A DNA stretch of 17,768 nucleotides from positions 1-17,768 of the forward strand of contig JAZRLQ010000094.1 of assembly GCA_045646925.1 (NCBI GenBank), written 5' to 3'. Below, one piece after another: positions 1 to 4,961 of the stretch (position 1 is the first letter of the stretch; the number at the start of each line of letters is the position of its first letter). Below the pieces are notes generated by a model that ran no database searches, was not told where the DNA came from, and saw only the letters and a list, made by a program, of their open reading frames with translations. The translations under genes and the position numbers were made by a program. This DNA is from QALR01 sp045646925 (GTDB taxonomy: Bacteria; Bacillota; Clostridia; Oscillospirales; CAG-272).

Positions 1-44
1 AAATCTTTTCTCATAGTTTCCAATCCTTTTTCTTTCCAAGGCAT
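1..44 (-). CDS. N-terminus of a probable transposase (IS481-like), cut by the window edge
   Basis: Only 14 complete codons are visible, reading MPWKEKGLETMRKD and running off the left edge. The start is supported by a strong Shine-Dalgarno sequence, GGAGG, about eight bases upstream of the ATG. The MPWKE...M-R-(K/E)-(D/E) opening resembles the N-terminus of IS481-family transposases, which continue into a helix-turn-helix and an integrase core. That resemblance is recalled from the family and rests on very few residues. The repeats at 91-125 just upstream would fit transposase binding sites at an element end. It could equally be an unrelated small protein. Confidence 0.4.
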   Translation of the reverse strand, partial: MPWKEKGLETMRKD

Positions 45-90
45 CGTCTTGTCCTCCGCAAACATTTGATACCTTTATTTTACCATAAAA

Positions 91-125
91 TTGTAAACTA
101 TGTCCCTTCACATTCTGTAAACAAT
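91..125. repeat. Short direct repeats TGTAAAC, possible end of the left-edge mobile element
   Basis: The heptamer TGTAAAC occurs at 92-98 and again at 116-122, 24 bases apart, about 50-80 bases upstream of the probable transposase start. The first copy is followed by TATGTCCC. IS21/IS481-type elements commonly carry TGT-AAC-TATGTCC-like ends with repeated transposase-binding motifs, so this may be the terminal region of that element, facing right. The exact end cannot be fixed from one side, and the repeat is short enough to be chance. Confidence 0.3.
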
Positions 126-207
126 CTTACCACACCAAACACGCCCACGACAGCCCGTTTGTGCGATGCTTTTCGGGTCGTCGAGGCGCCGACCCCTACG
201 GTGTGGC

Positions 208-283
208 GGTTCGAATCTGTCCACGGATTTGATTCTGTGGGGAATCTGTATCAAAAAATGCATTTCGCTGGTTCGAATCTGTC
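208..283 (+). repeat. Two tRNA T-arm-like fragments sharing a 14-base direct repeat
   Basis: GGTTCGAATCTGTC occurs exactly at 208-221 and 270-283. Both copies contain GGTTCGAATC, the usual T-arm/T-loop sequence of bacterial tRNAs, and the similarity continues past the repeat. Around the first copy, GGCGG-TTCGAAT-CTGTC can fold as a T stem with G-U pairs. The second copy sits in 259-279, which matches the variable-loop/T-arm part of the neighbouring tRNA-Gln (431-451, opposite strand) at 19 of 21 bases. Neither copy has a matching acceptor, D or anticodon arm, so these are not functional tRNAs. Otherwise 126-335 shows no gene that I can support. Confidence 0.55.
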
Positions 284-335
284 TACAGACCCGAAATGTC
301 CGAAATGCATCTACAAAATTTCGAAAAACTTCAGA

Positions 336-375
336 GTCAAAAAAAGCGGAGAAATTTCTCGAAATCTCCGCTTTT
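336..375 (-). terminator. Intrinsic terminator downstream of tRNA-Gln
   Basis: Read on the minus strand, AAAAGCGGAGA (375-365) and TCTCCGCTTTT (352-342) form an 11-bp stem around a 12-base loop, followed directly by more T residues (to about 338). It lies about 40 bases past the CCA end of tRNA-Gln and fits termination of that transcript. The mirror side also has a T-rich tract (376-386), so it may work in both directions. Confidence 0.8.
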
Positions 376-415
376 CTCGTTTTTTCGTGCCTGCATCTAA
401 ATCAGACACTCATCA

Positions 416-493
416 TGGCTGGGATAGTTGGACTCGAACCAACGAAATGCAAGAGTCAAAGTCTTGTGCCTTAACCGACTTGGCTATATCCCA
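416..493 (-). tRNA. tRNA-Gln (anticodon TTG)
   Basis: The reverse complement folds as a full cloverleaf. The acceptor stem is TGGGATA/TATCCCA. The D arm is GCC...GGC with AGTCGGTTAA. The anticodon stem CAAGA/TCTTG encloses the loop CTTTGAC, giving anticodon TTG for CAA/CAG codons. The T stem GTTGG/CCAAC encloses TTCGAGT. The discriminator is G and the 3' CCA (416-418) is encoded, giving 75 bases plus CCA. It has its own promoter (513-541) and terminator (336-375), so it is a single-gene unit. Confidence 0.95.
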
Positions 494-512
494 TTACAAT
501 ATTACTCTAATC

Positions 513-541
513 ATTATACATAAAGATGTTTCACTTGTCAA
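513..541 (-). promoter_or_regulatory. Consensus sigma-70/SigA promoter of tRNA-Gln
   Basis: On the minus strand there is a perfect TTGACA (541-536), a 17-base spacer and a perfect TATAAT (518-513). The tRNA 5' end is 20 bases past the -10 box. The -35 box lies only about 10 bases beyond the T tract of the transporter terminator, so the two units are packed closely. Confidence 0.88.
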
Positions 542-551
542 TACAAAAAAC

Positions 552-594
552 AAAAAAATAAAAAATATCTGCCACCGATTTTCGATGGCAGATA
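552..594 (-). terminator. Intrinsic terminator of the lysine transporter gene
   Basis: On the minus strand TATCTGCCATCG and the complementary CGGTGGCAGATA pair around a short AAAAT loop (stem within 566-594, one G-U pair), followed by TTTTTTATTTTTTT (565-552). It begins about 10 bases after the transporter stop codon. Confidence 0.88.
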
Positions 595-604
595 AAGTGA
601 AGGA

Positions 605-2272
605 TTAAACTTCTTCGATTTTCTGATTCTTGGTGATCAGCTTGAGAACGAATGCGGTTGCAACCGTCAGAACGATACCGAGAGGGAAGCAGATCCAGAT
701 GTTCTGAACGAAGCCGGAGATGATGAACATCACGAAGGAGATACCGGCAACGGTGAGAGCGTAAGGAATCTGGGTGGAAACGTGAGTGAGGTGGTCGCAC
801 TGTGCGCCCGCAGAGGACATGATGGTCGTGTCGGAGATGGGGGAGCAGTGGTCACCGCAAACAGCGCCTGCAAGGCAAGCGGACATACCGATGATGAGAA
901 GCTCGCTGCCTTCGGGGAAGATAGCGACAACGATCGGAATGAGGATACCGAACGTACCCCAGGAAGTACCTGTGGAGAACGCGAGGAAGCAAGCAACGAC
1001 GAAGATGATCGCGGGGAGGAAGTTTGCGAGGCCTTCAGCAGCGCCGCTCATGAGGTCGTAAACGTAGTACTTTGTGCCGAGCAGAGAAGTGGTGTTCTTC
1101 AGTGCGGTTGCAAAGGTGAGGATCAGAATTGCGGGAACCATTGCGTTGAAGCCTGCGGGAAGCGCGGAGAGGCTTTCCTTGACGGAGAGCGTGCCGCGGA
1201 GCGCGAGATATGCGATGGAGATCACGAGAGCGATCAGACCGCCCATCGGGAGACCTACGGTCGCATCGGTATCAGCGAATGCGGTGATAAAGTCTGCGCC
1301 GTCGAGAATGCCGCCGACGTAAACGAGAGCGAGAACGGAGCAAACGATGAGAGCGATAACAGGGAAGATCAGATCGAGGACGATACCCTTAGGATTGGGT
1401 TCTTCTGTCTGCGCTGCGTTGGTTTCTGCTGCAACATCAACGGGCTTGCCGGTCTTTTCGAACTGATATTCGTACATACGCATCTTGCCGTAGTCAAAAC
1501 CGATGAAGGTAATGGAAATGATGAACACGAGAGTAAGGATCGCGTAGAAGTTGTAGGGGATAGCGGAAATGAAGAGCTCGAGGCCTTTTCCTTCCTCTGC
1601 ATAAGAGGAAACTGCCGCTGCCCAGCTGGAGATCGGAGCGATCATGCAAACGGGAGCTGCGGTGGAGTCGATGATGTAAGAGAGCTTCGCGCGGGAGATC
1701 TTCTTGGAATCGGTTACGGGGAGCATAACGGAGCCGACAGTCAAACAGTTGAAATAGTCGTCAATGAAGATGAGAATACCGAGGAAGAAGGTAGCGAGGA
1801 TCGCGCCCGTCTTGGTCTTGATATTCTTGGTTGCCCATCTGCCGAATGCGGCAGAACCGCCTGCGCGGTTAACGAGAGCGACGAGCATACCGAGCTCAAC
1901 GAGGAAGAGGAAGATACCTGCGTTACCTGCAATTGCGTCAATCAAGCCATTGGAGGTTACGGCATCCATTGTGCCTGTGAAGCTGAAGTTGCTGTAAAGC
2001 AACGCACCGGAAACAACGCCGATGAAAAGGGAACTGTAAACTTCTTTTGTGATCAAAGCAAGTCCGATTGCGATCACGGGGGGAAGCAGAGCCCAGATAG
2101 AACCGCGAACTGCGGTTTCGCCTCCGCAGGTTTCACAATCTGCGGCTGTCTCTGCGGTACAGTCGGGGCAAGCGACTGTAGCCATCGCGCCGTCAGTAAT
2201 AGCGGCAACGACGAGAAGCGCAAGAATGATCACCGAAGCAATGATGAGGGCGATCTTTTTGTTTTTAGTCAT
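605..2272 (-). CDS. lysW: Lysine transporter, NhaC-type Na+/H+ antiporter superfamily (LysW type)
   Basis: A 555-residue polytopic membrane protein of the NhaC superfamily. Family signatures include FIDDYFNCLTVGSVMLPVTD, IDSTAAPVCMIAPISSW and CGDHCSPISDTTIMSSAG, and TM segments span most of the length. The first ATG of the open frame (2371) lies inside the riboswitch leader. The real start is the ATG at 2272, preceded by AGGAG six bases upstream and giving a membrane-anchor N-terminus (TM about residues 7-26). The upstream lysine riboswitch shows that expression answers to lysine, and NhaC-type proteins under this riboswitch are known as the predicted lysine transporter LysW. Substrate assignment therefore rests on the riboswitch, not on the protein. 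An unusual feature is a CxxC-x7-CxxC motif (C35, C38, C46, C49) in the loop after TM1. The gene is monocistronic. Confidence 0.88.
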   Translation of the reverse strand: MTKNKKIALIIASVIILALLVVAAITDGAMATVACPDCTAETAADCETCGGETAVRGSIWALLPPVIAIGLALITKEVYSSLFIGVVSGALLYSNFSFTGTMDAVTSNGLIDAIAGNAGIFLFLVELGMLVALVNRAGGSAAFGRWATKNIKTKTGAILATFFLGILIFIDDYFNCLTVGSVMLPVTDSKKISRAKLSYIIDSTAAPVCMIAPISSWAAAVSSYAEEGKGLELFISAIPYNFYAILTLVFIISITFIGFDYGKMRMYEYQFEKTGKPVDVAAETNAAQTEEPNPKGIVLDLIFPVIALIVCSVLALVYVGGILDGADFITAFADTDATVGLPMGGLIALVISIAYLALRGTLSVKESLSALPAGFNAMVPAILILTFATALKNTTSLLGTKYYVYDLMSGAAEGLANFLPAIIFVVACFLAFSTGTSWGTFGILIPIVVAIFPEGSELLIIGMSACLAGAVCGDHCSPISDTTIMSSAGAQCDHLTHVSTQIPYALTVAGISFVMFIISGFVQNIWICFPLGIVLTVATAFVLKLITKNQKIEEV

Positions 2273-2300
2273 GACAATCTCCTGATTATAAATTTTTTGA

Positions 2301-2331
2301 CAAAAAGAAAAACCACGGAAAGCCGCGGTTT
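2301..2331 (-). terminator. Riboswitch-controlled intrinsic terminator before lysW
   Basis: On the minus strand ACCGCGG (2329-2323) and CCGTGGT (2318-2312) form a stem with a four-base loop, followed by TTTTCTTTTTG (2311-2301). It lies between the lysine aptamer and the lysW ribosome binding site and is the expression platform. Its 5' arm is shared with the antiterminator at 2326-2359. Confidence 0.85.
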
Positions 2332-2359
2332 CATAAAGCATATCTTTACGAAAAAACCG
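2326..2359 (-). promoter_or_regulatory. Antiterminator hairpin of the lysine riboswitch
   Basis: On the minus strand CGGTTT (from 2359) can pair with AAACCG (to 2326), extended inward by CGTAAAG with CTTTATG around an ATATG loop. This long hairpin takes up the 5' arm of the terminator at 2301-2331. Its 5' side directly abuts the 3' strand of aptamer helix P1. Closing P1 with lysine should disfavour it and allow termination, so high lysine would switch the transporter off. The pairings are seen directly; the switching logic is inferred from known lysine riboswitches. Confidence 0.75.
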
Positions 2360-2518
2360 ATAGCTCTCCACAATTCTGCGGCAGTGCGCAGGATATTCTC
2401 CTGCATCCCAGCGAATAAAAATTCCGATCGTTTTTATCGCTTCGGCGAAAAACCCTTTTGCCGTTCCTGTTTCGGATGGAATGCTCGGGTACTGATGTTT
2501 TTCGCGCCTCTATCTTTT
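2355..2518 (-). promoter_or_regulatory. Lysine riboswitch (L-box) aptamer
   Basis: The reverse complement carries the conserved L-box blocks in order: GATAGAGGCGCGA with ATCAGTA; GGCAAAAGGGTTTTTCGCC followed by GAAGCG; TTCGCTGGGATGCAGG; GCACTGCCGCA; and the closing GTGGAGAGCTATC. Helix P1 is GATAG (2514-2510) with CTATC (2363-2359). The order and spacing fit the five-helix lysine aptamer. It is transcribed from the promoter at 2535-2564 and followed by the terminator/antiterminator pair, all on the lysW strand. Confidence 0.92.
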
Positions 2519-2534
2519 TATCATATCGCGTATG

Positions 2535-2564
2535 ATTATACAACATTTTATAAATGTTTGTCAA
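2535..2564 (-). promoter_or_regulatory. Consensus promoter of the lysW riboswitch transcript
   Basis: On the minus strand a perfect TTGACA (2564-2559) is followed after 18 bases by a perfect TATAAT (2540-2535). Transcription would start near 2528, giving a leader of about 255 bases that contains the riboswitch. The spacer holds a 7-3-7 inverted repeat AACATTT/AAATGTT (2542-2558). From 2565 to 2640 I see nothing but A/T-rich sequence. Confidence 0.88.
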
Positions 2565-2640
2565 TAGAAATAAAAATATTCTGCAAATTTTTTGAGAAAA
2601 AACGGATTTTTATGGCATATTTTCATAGTTTTCATTGAAT

Positions 2641-2657
2641 ATAAAAATCCCAACAGA
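2641..2657 (-). terminator. Distal arm and T tract of the split operon terminator
   Basis: On the minus strand this reads TCTGTTGGGATTTTTAT: a stem arm followed by a T tract. Its perfect complement, ATCCCAACAGA, lies on the other side of the insertion sequence (4017-4007), just after the rsgA stop codon. Together they would make a strong intrinsic terminator for the large operon, now separated by about 1.35 kb. The arms are seen directly; that they were once contiguous is inference. Confidence 0.6.
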
Positions 2658-2680
2658 ATGATTGAACAAGTCCGTTAAAA

Positions 2681-2711
2681 ACGGACAATGACAAAAAACA
2701 CCCTCCTATGG
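2681..2711 (+). repeat. Left terminal inverted repeat of the IS (conserved part)
   Basis: ACGGACAATGACAAAAAACA followed by CCCTCCTATGG matches the reverse complement of 3961-3986 with a few mismatches and small gaps. Shared blocks are ACGGA, ACAAAAA, CACCC and CTATGG. A small hairpin, TCCGT/ACGGA (2671-2685), adjoins it on the outside. Confidence 0.7.
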
Positions 2712-2736
2712 TATAATTAAAAAAACCATAGGAGGG
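2688..2736 (+). promoter_or_regulatory. IS promoter overlapping a hairpin that covers the transposase RBS
   Basis: ATGACA (2688-2693), an 18-base spacer and TATAAT (2712-2717) form a good promoter inside the left end. CCCTCCTATGGT (2701-2712) and ACCATAGGAGGG (2725-2736) form a perfect 12-bp inverted repeat with a 12-base loop. The 3' arm contains the GGAGGG ribosome binding site of orfA. A transcript entering from outside would contain both arms and could hide the site. A transcript starting just after the element's own -10 box would lack the 5' arm. Such protection from read-through expression is known in other insertion sequences; here it is inferred from sequence alone. Confidence 0.65.
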
Positions 2737-2742
2737 ATTTTT

Positions 2743-3092
2743 ATGCCAAGGGAGTATCGCCACATACAGCAGTACGAAAAAGAGCTGTTAGAGCTGAAAG
2801 AAAAAGGATTAACAGTACGAGAAATAGGAGAACGCTATGGATTATCATATGAAAAAACACATGATTTTTCAAACGATACAATCGAAAGCAACGAAAAATA
2901 GCAAACGGAATACAAATAAAAGGAAAAGGCAGACCGAGCAAGGATGGAACAACGTTGCCACCATCGATTCAACAATTGAGCAAAGTTACTCAACTACAAT
3001 ATCAGCTTGCAATGAAAGAACGGCGTATTAAAAGTTTGGAAATGGAGAACAAACTGCTGCAGGATTTTCTCTTGCTTACAGAAAGGAAGTGA
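2743..3092 (+). pseudogene. IS orfA (helix-turn-helix subunit), frameshifted
   Basis: The frame starts at ATG 2743 after GGAGGG and reads MPREYRHIQQYEKELLELKE followed by a helix-turn-helix (GLTVREIGERYGLS). It then stops at TAG 2899 after about 52 codons. The expected continuation (KRYNRKQRKIANGIQ, then GKGRPSKDG, then a coiled-coil tail ending LLLTERK) is in another frame, which runs to TGA 3090-3092. The switch is at the T5 run 2865-2869: one additional T would join the frames as HDFFKRYN, so a one-base deletion is likely. A -1 slip on the T run would also restore the frame, so recoding is not excluded. The intact form would be about 116 residues and overlap orfB by four bases (GTGA). Confidence 0.75.
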
Positions 3093-3943
3093 AGACAAGC
3101 GTAAAATACATGGTGATCTATCGTCACAAAGATAAATATTCAATCAGTGAGATGTGCCGGTTCTTCGAGGTATCAAGAAGTGGCTACTATGACTATGTCA
3201 AAAGAATGGATAAGCCTGCATGGGATATGCCTCTTGCTAACAAGATCAAGGAATGCCAGGACAAATGCGGAAAAACATACGGATATCGTCGTGTGCATAT
3301 ATTGCTTGAGCGTAATGGTATACATCGGAACCCCAAAACAATATTGCGTGTGATGCAAAAGTACAATTTGCTATCTGTTATCAGACGTCGCAAATTCTAC
3401 AAATACACCGAGCGTCTTCACAAATACGAGAATCTTTGGAAACAGAATTTCCAAGCAGATCGACCTAATCAAAAATGGGCAACAGACATTTCGTATATAC
3501 ACACGAAGCAAGGCGTTCTGTATCTTTCGATTATTCGGGATTTGTATGACAATAGCATAGTCGCATACAAGACCGGTACTCAGCAAACGGTCAATCTTGT
3601 GTTAGATACCATAAGAGCAGCTAAAAGAAAAGAGAAAGTCACTGCAGAGCTGCAACTCCACAGTGACCAAGGCTTTCAATACACCTCACACGCATATTTC
3701 AAGCTAACACAAGCATACCACATTTCGCCCTCAATGTCAAGCAAGGGAAATCCTTATGATAACGCAATGGCGGAAAACTTTTTCTCTATCCTTAAAACAG
3801 AATGTATTCATCGTACAAAGCTAAAAACCTATGAGGAGGCGCGCCTCCTCATAGGTAAGTACATACGTTTTTATAACAACGAGCGCATCCAATCAAAAAC
3901 AAAACTGACTCCGCTTGAAAAACGAAGTCAGTATGTTGCTTAA
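3089..3943 (+). CDS. IS3-family transposase orfB (DDE integrase core)
   Basis: A 284-residue transposase catalytic subunit, starting at GTG 3089 and overlapping the orfA stop. The HTH_21-like region is around residues 45-100 (YGYRRVHILLERNGI). The integrase core has all three catalytic acids: D133 in WATDISYI, D193 in LHSDQG and E229 in AMAENFFSILKTE, with the D(35)E spacing typical of the family. The C-terminal YIRFYNNERIQSK and LTPLEKR motifs are present, so this subunit looks intact. In IS3 elements the active enzyme is usually an OrfAB fusion made by frameshifting, which the orfA break would affect. Codons 247-256 form a perfect 30-base palindrome. Confidence 0.93.
   Translation: MKTSVKYMVIYRHKDKYSISEMCRFFEVSRSGYYDYVKRMDKPAWDMPLANKIKECQDKCGKTYGYRRVHILLERNGIHRNPKTILRVMQKYNLLSVIRRRKFYKYTERLHKYENLWKQNFQADRPNQKWATDISYIHTKQGVLYLSIIRDLYDNSIVAYKTGTQQTVNLVLDTIRAAKRKEKVTAELQLHSDQGFQYTSHAYFKLTQAYHISPSMSSKGNPYDNAMAENFFSILKTECIHRTKLKTYEEARLLIGKYIRFYNNERIQSKTKLTPLEKRSQYVA
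3827..3856. repeat. Perfect 30-base palindrome inside orfB
   Basis: ACCTATGAGGAGGCG (3827-3841) is followed immediately by its exact reverse complement (3842-3856), with no loop. In the orfB frame it encodes TYEEARLLIG, just after the catalytic Glu. Its arm, CCTCCTCATAGG, resembles the CCTCCTATGG arm of the hairpin at the left end of the element. Confidence 0.9.
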
Positions 3944-3999
3944 ATTTTAATATTGTCTGCCATAGGGGTGTTTTTGTGCTATCCGTACAAATTGGGGCT

Positions 4000-4017
4000 C
4001 AACAGATCTGTTGGGAT
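4000..4017 (-). terminator. Proximal arm of the split operon terminator after rsgA
   Basis: On the minus strand, six bases after the rsgA stop codon, ATCCCAACAGATCTGTTG (4017-4000) can still fold as a short hairpin. It is followed by AGCCCC and not by a T tract, so it should terminate poorly. The matching arm with the T tract is at 2641-2657 beyond the insertion sequence. Confidence 0.55.
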
Positions 4018-4022
4018 CGGGA

Positions 4023-4961
4023 TTATTTTTTCTTCCACGGACGTTTTCCGACGAGGTCGGCGTAGATGGAAAGATAGCTTTCGTGACGTTCCTTTGCGAT
4101 CTCGCTGTTTTCGATTGCCGCCGCGATAGCGCAATCGCTTGCGGATTCTTTCGTGTGAGAGCAATCCGTGTAACGACATTCGGAAAGATACGGCTCGAAT
4201 TCGGGGAAGCAGTGAGGAAGATCCTCGAGCGTATAGAAATCGTACTCGATAAAATCCAGCATGGAAAAGCCGGGCGTGTCCGCAACGTACGCATCGCTCG
4301 AAACGCCTTCAATCAGTTCGGTCATGGGATAAAGCGTGACGCTTCTCGTCGTGTGCTTACCGCGCGAAATCTTTTCCGAAAGGACGCCGGTGTCCAATTC
4401 AAGTGAAGGGAAGAGTGCGTTCATGAGGGTGGATTTTCCGACGCCGGAGGCTCCCGCGAAAGCGCAGATTCCTTTCAGAGAAAGAATATATTCCTTGAGC
4501 TTATCGACACCCGTTCCGTTCTCGGAGGAGGAAATGAAGACGGGAAAGCCGGTTTTTTTATAGATACTGGCGTACTTATCTGCGAGATCTTCGGAAATAT
4601 CCGCCTTTGTAATGACGACGACTGGCGTGATATGATTGAAAACTGCGATGGAGAGCAATTTGTCAAGATATAGCGTGCTGGGTTCGGGGTCCTTGGGTGC
4701 AAAGGTGACGAACAGCGTTTCGAGATTTGCCATCGGAGGGCGGATGAGAGAATTTTTTCTCTCGAATATTTCTTCAATGAAATATTCCTTGCCGCTTACC
4801 TCGGGCGGACGGATCGAAACGCGGTCACCGACCAAAGGCGTGAGTCCTCTGCGACGGAAAGCTCCCTTTGCGCGACAAGCGAAAATTTCTCCGCTTTCAT
4901 TTCGCACGGAATACAATCCGCCTACGCCGCTGATAATGATTCCTTCAATATTGCTTTTCAT
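4023..4961 (-). CDS. rsgA: Ribosome small-subunit assembly GTPase RsgA
   Basis: A 312-residue circularly permuted GTPase that binds the 30S subunit late in maturation. The OB-fold N-terminus (about residues 1-70) is followed by the permuted G motifs: TKAD (118-121), then P-loop GASGVGKST (170-178), then DTPG (228-231). The C-terminal zinc domain has C262, C267, H269 and C277 as likely ligands. Length is normal. The start ATG overlaps the kinase stop (ATGA), with GAGG upstream, so the two are translationally coupled. It is the last gene of the operon. In Bacillus subtilis the homologue (CpgA) is phosphorylated by PrkC, which fits the gene order here. rpe does not follow it, unlike in Bacillus. 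Confidence 0.95.
   Translation of the reverse strand: MKSNIEGIIISGVGGLYSVRNESGEIFACRAKGAFRRRGLTPLVGDRVSIRPPEVSGKEYFIEEIFERKNSLIRPPMANLETLFVTFAPKDPEPSTLYLDKLLSIAVFNHITPVVVITKADISEDLADKYASIYKKTGFPVFISSSENGTGVDKLKEYILSLKGICAFAGASGVGKSTLMNALFPSLELDTGVLSEKISRGKHTTRSVTLYPMTELIEGVSSDAYVADTPGFSMLDFIEYDFYTLEDLPHCFPEFEPYLSECRYTDCSHTKESASDCAIAAAIENSEIAKERHESYLSIYADLVGKRPWKKK

Larger units (their letters stand above)
2658..4004 (+). mobile_element. IS3-family insertion sequence, IS150-like
   Basis: The element has the usual IS3 plan: a helix-turn-helix orfA, an overlapping orfB with a DDE integrase core, and imperfect terminal inverted repeats. Its length of about 1.35 kb fits the family. The best-matching parts of the repeats are 2681-2711 and 3961-3986. 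Similarity weakens outward to TGATTGAAC on the left and TGTTGAGC (reverse complement) on the right, so the exact ends are uncertain by up to about 20 bases. CAACAGA adjoins both sides (2651-2657 and 4000-4006), consistent with a short target duplication. It is A/T-richer than the operon. Because orfA is frameshifted, this copy may be unable to move by itself. Confidence 0.8.

Noticed and set aside
208..283. A CRISPR array or complete tRNA genes based on the repeated GGTTCGAATCTGTC
   Set aside because: Only two copies exist, with no regular array. No acceptor, D or anticodon arms match, so neither call is supported.
66..608. A 180-codon open frame covering the tRNA-like fragments and tRNA-Gln
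   Set aside because: It runs through the complement of a real tRNA and two terminators. It has no ribosome binding site or family likeness.
2273..2371. An N-terminal extension of the lysine transporter to 2371
   Set aside because: The additional 33 codons lie inside the riboswitch expression platform, and a good ribosome binding site supports ATG 2272.
782..2638. A 618-codon open frame on the plus strand, antisense to lysW
   Set aside because: It reads the complement of a clear NhaC-type gene, has a Cys/Asp/Glu-rich composition with no family likeness, and runs through the riboswitch and promoter. It is a codon-usage shadow.
3947..4406. Open frames of 121-131 codons on both strands over the end of rsgA
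   Set aside because: They overlap the zinc-domain coding region of rsgA in other frames and have no ribosome binding site.
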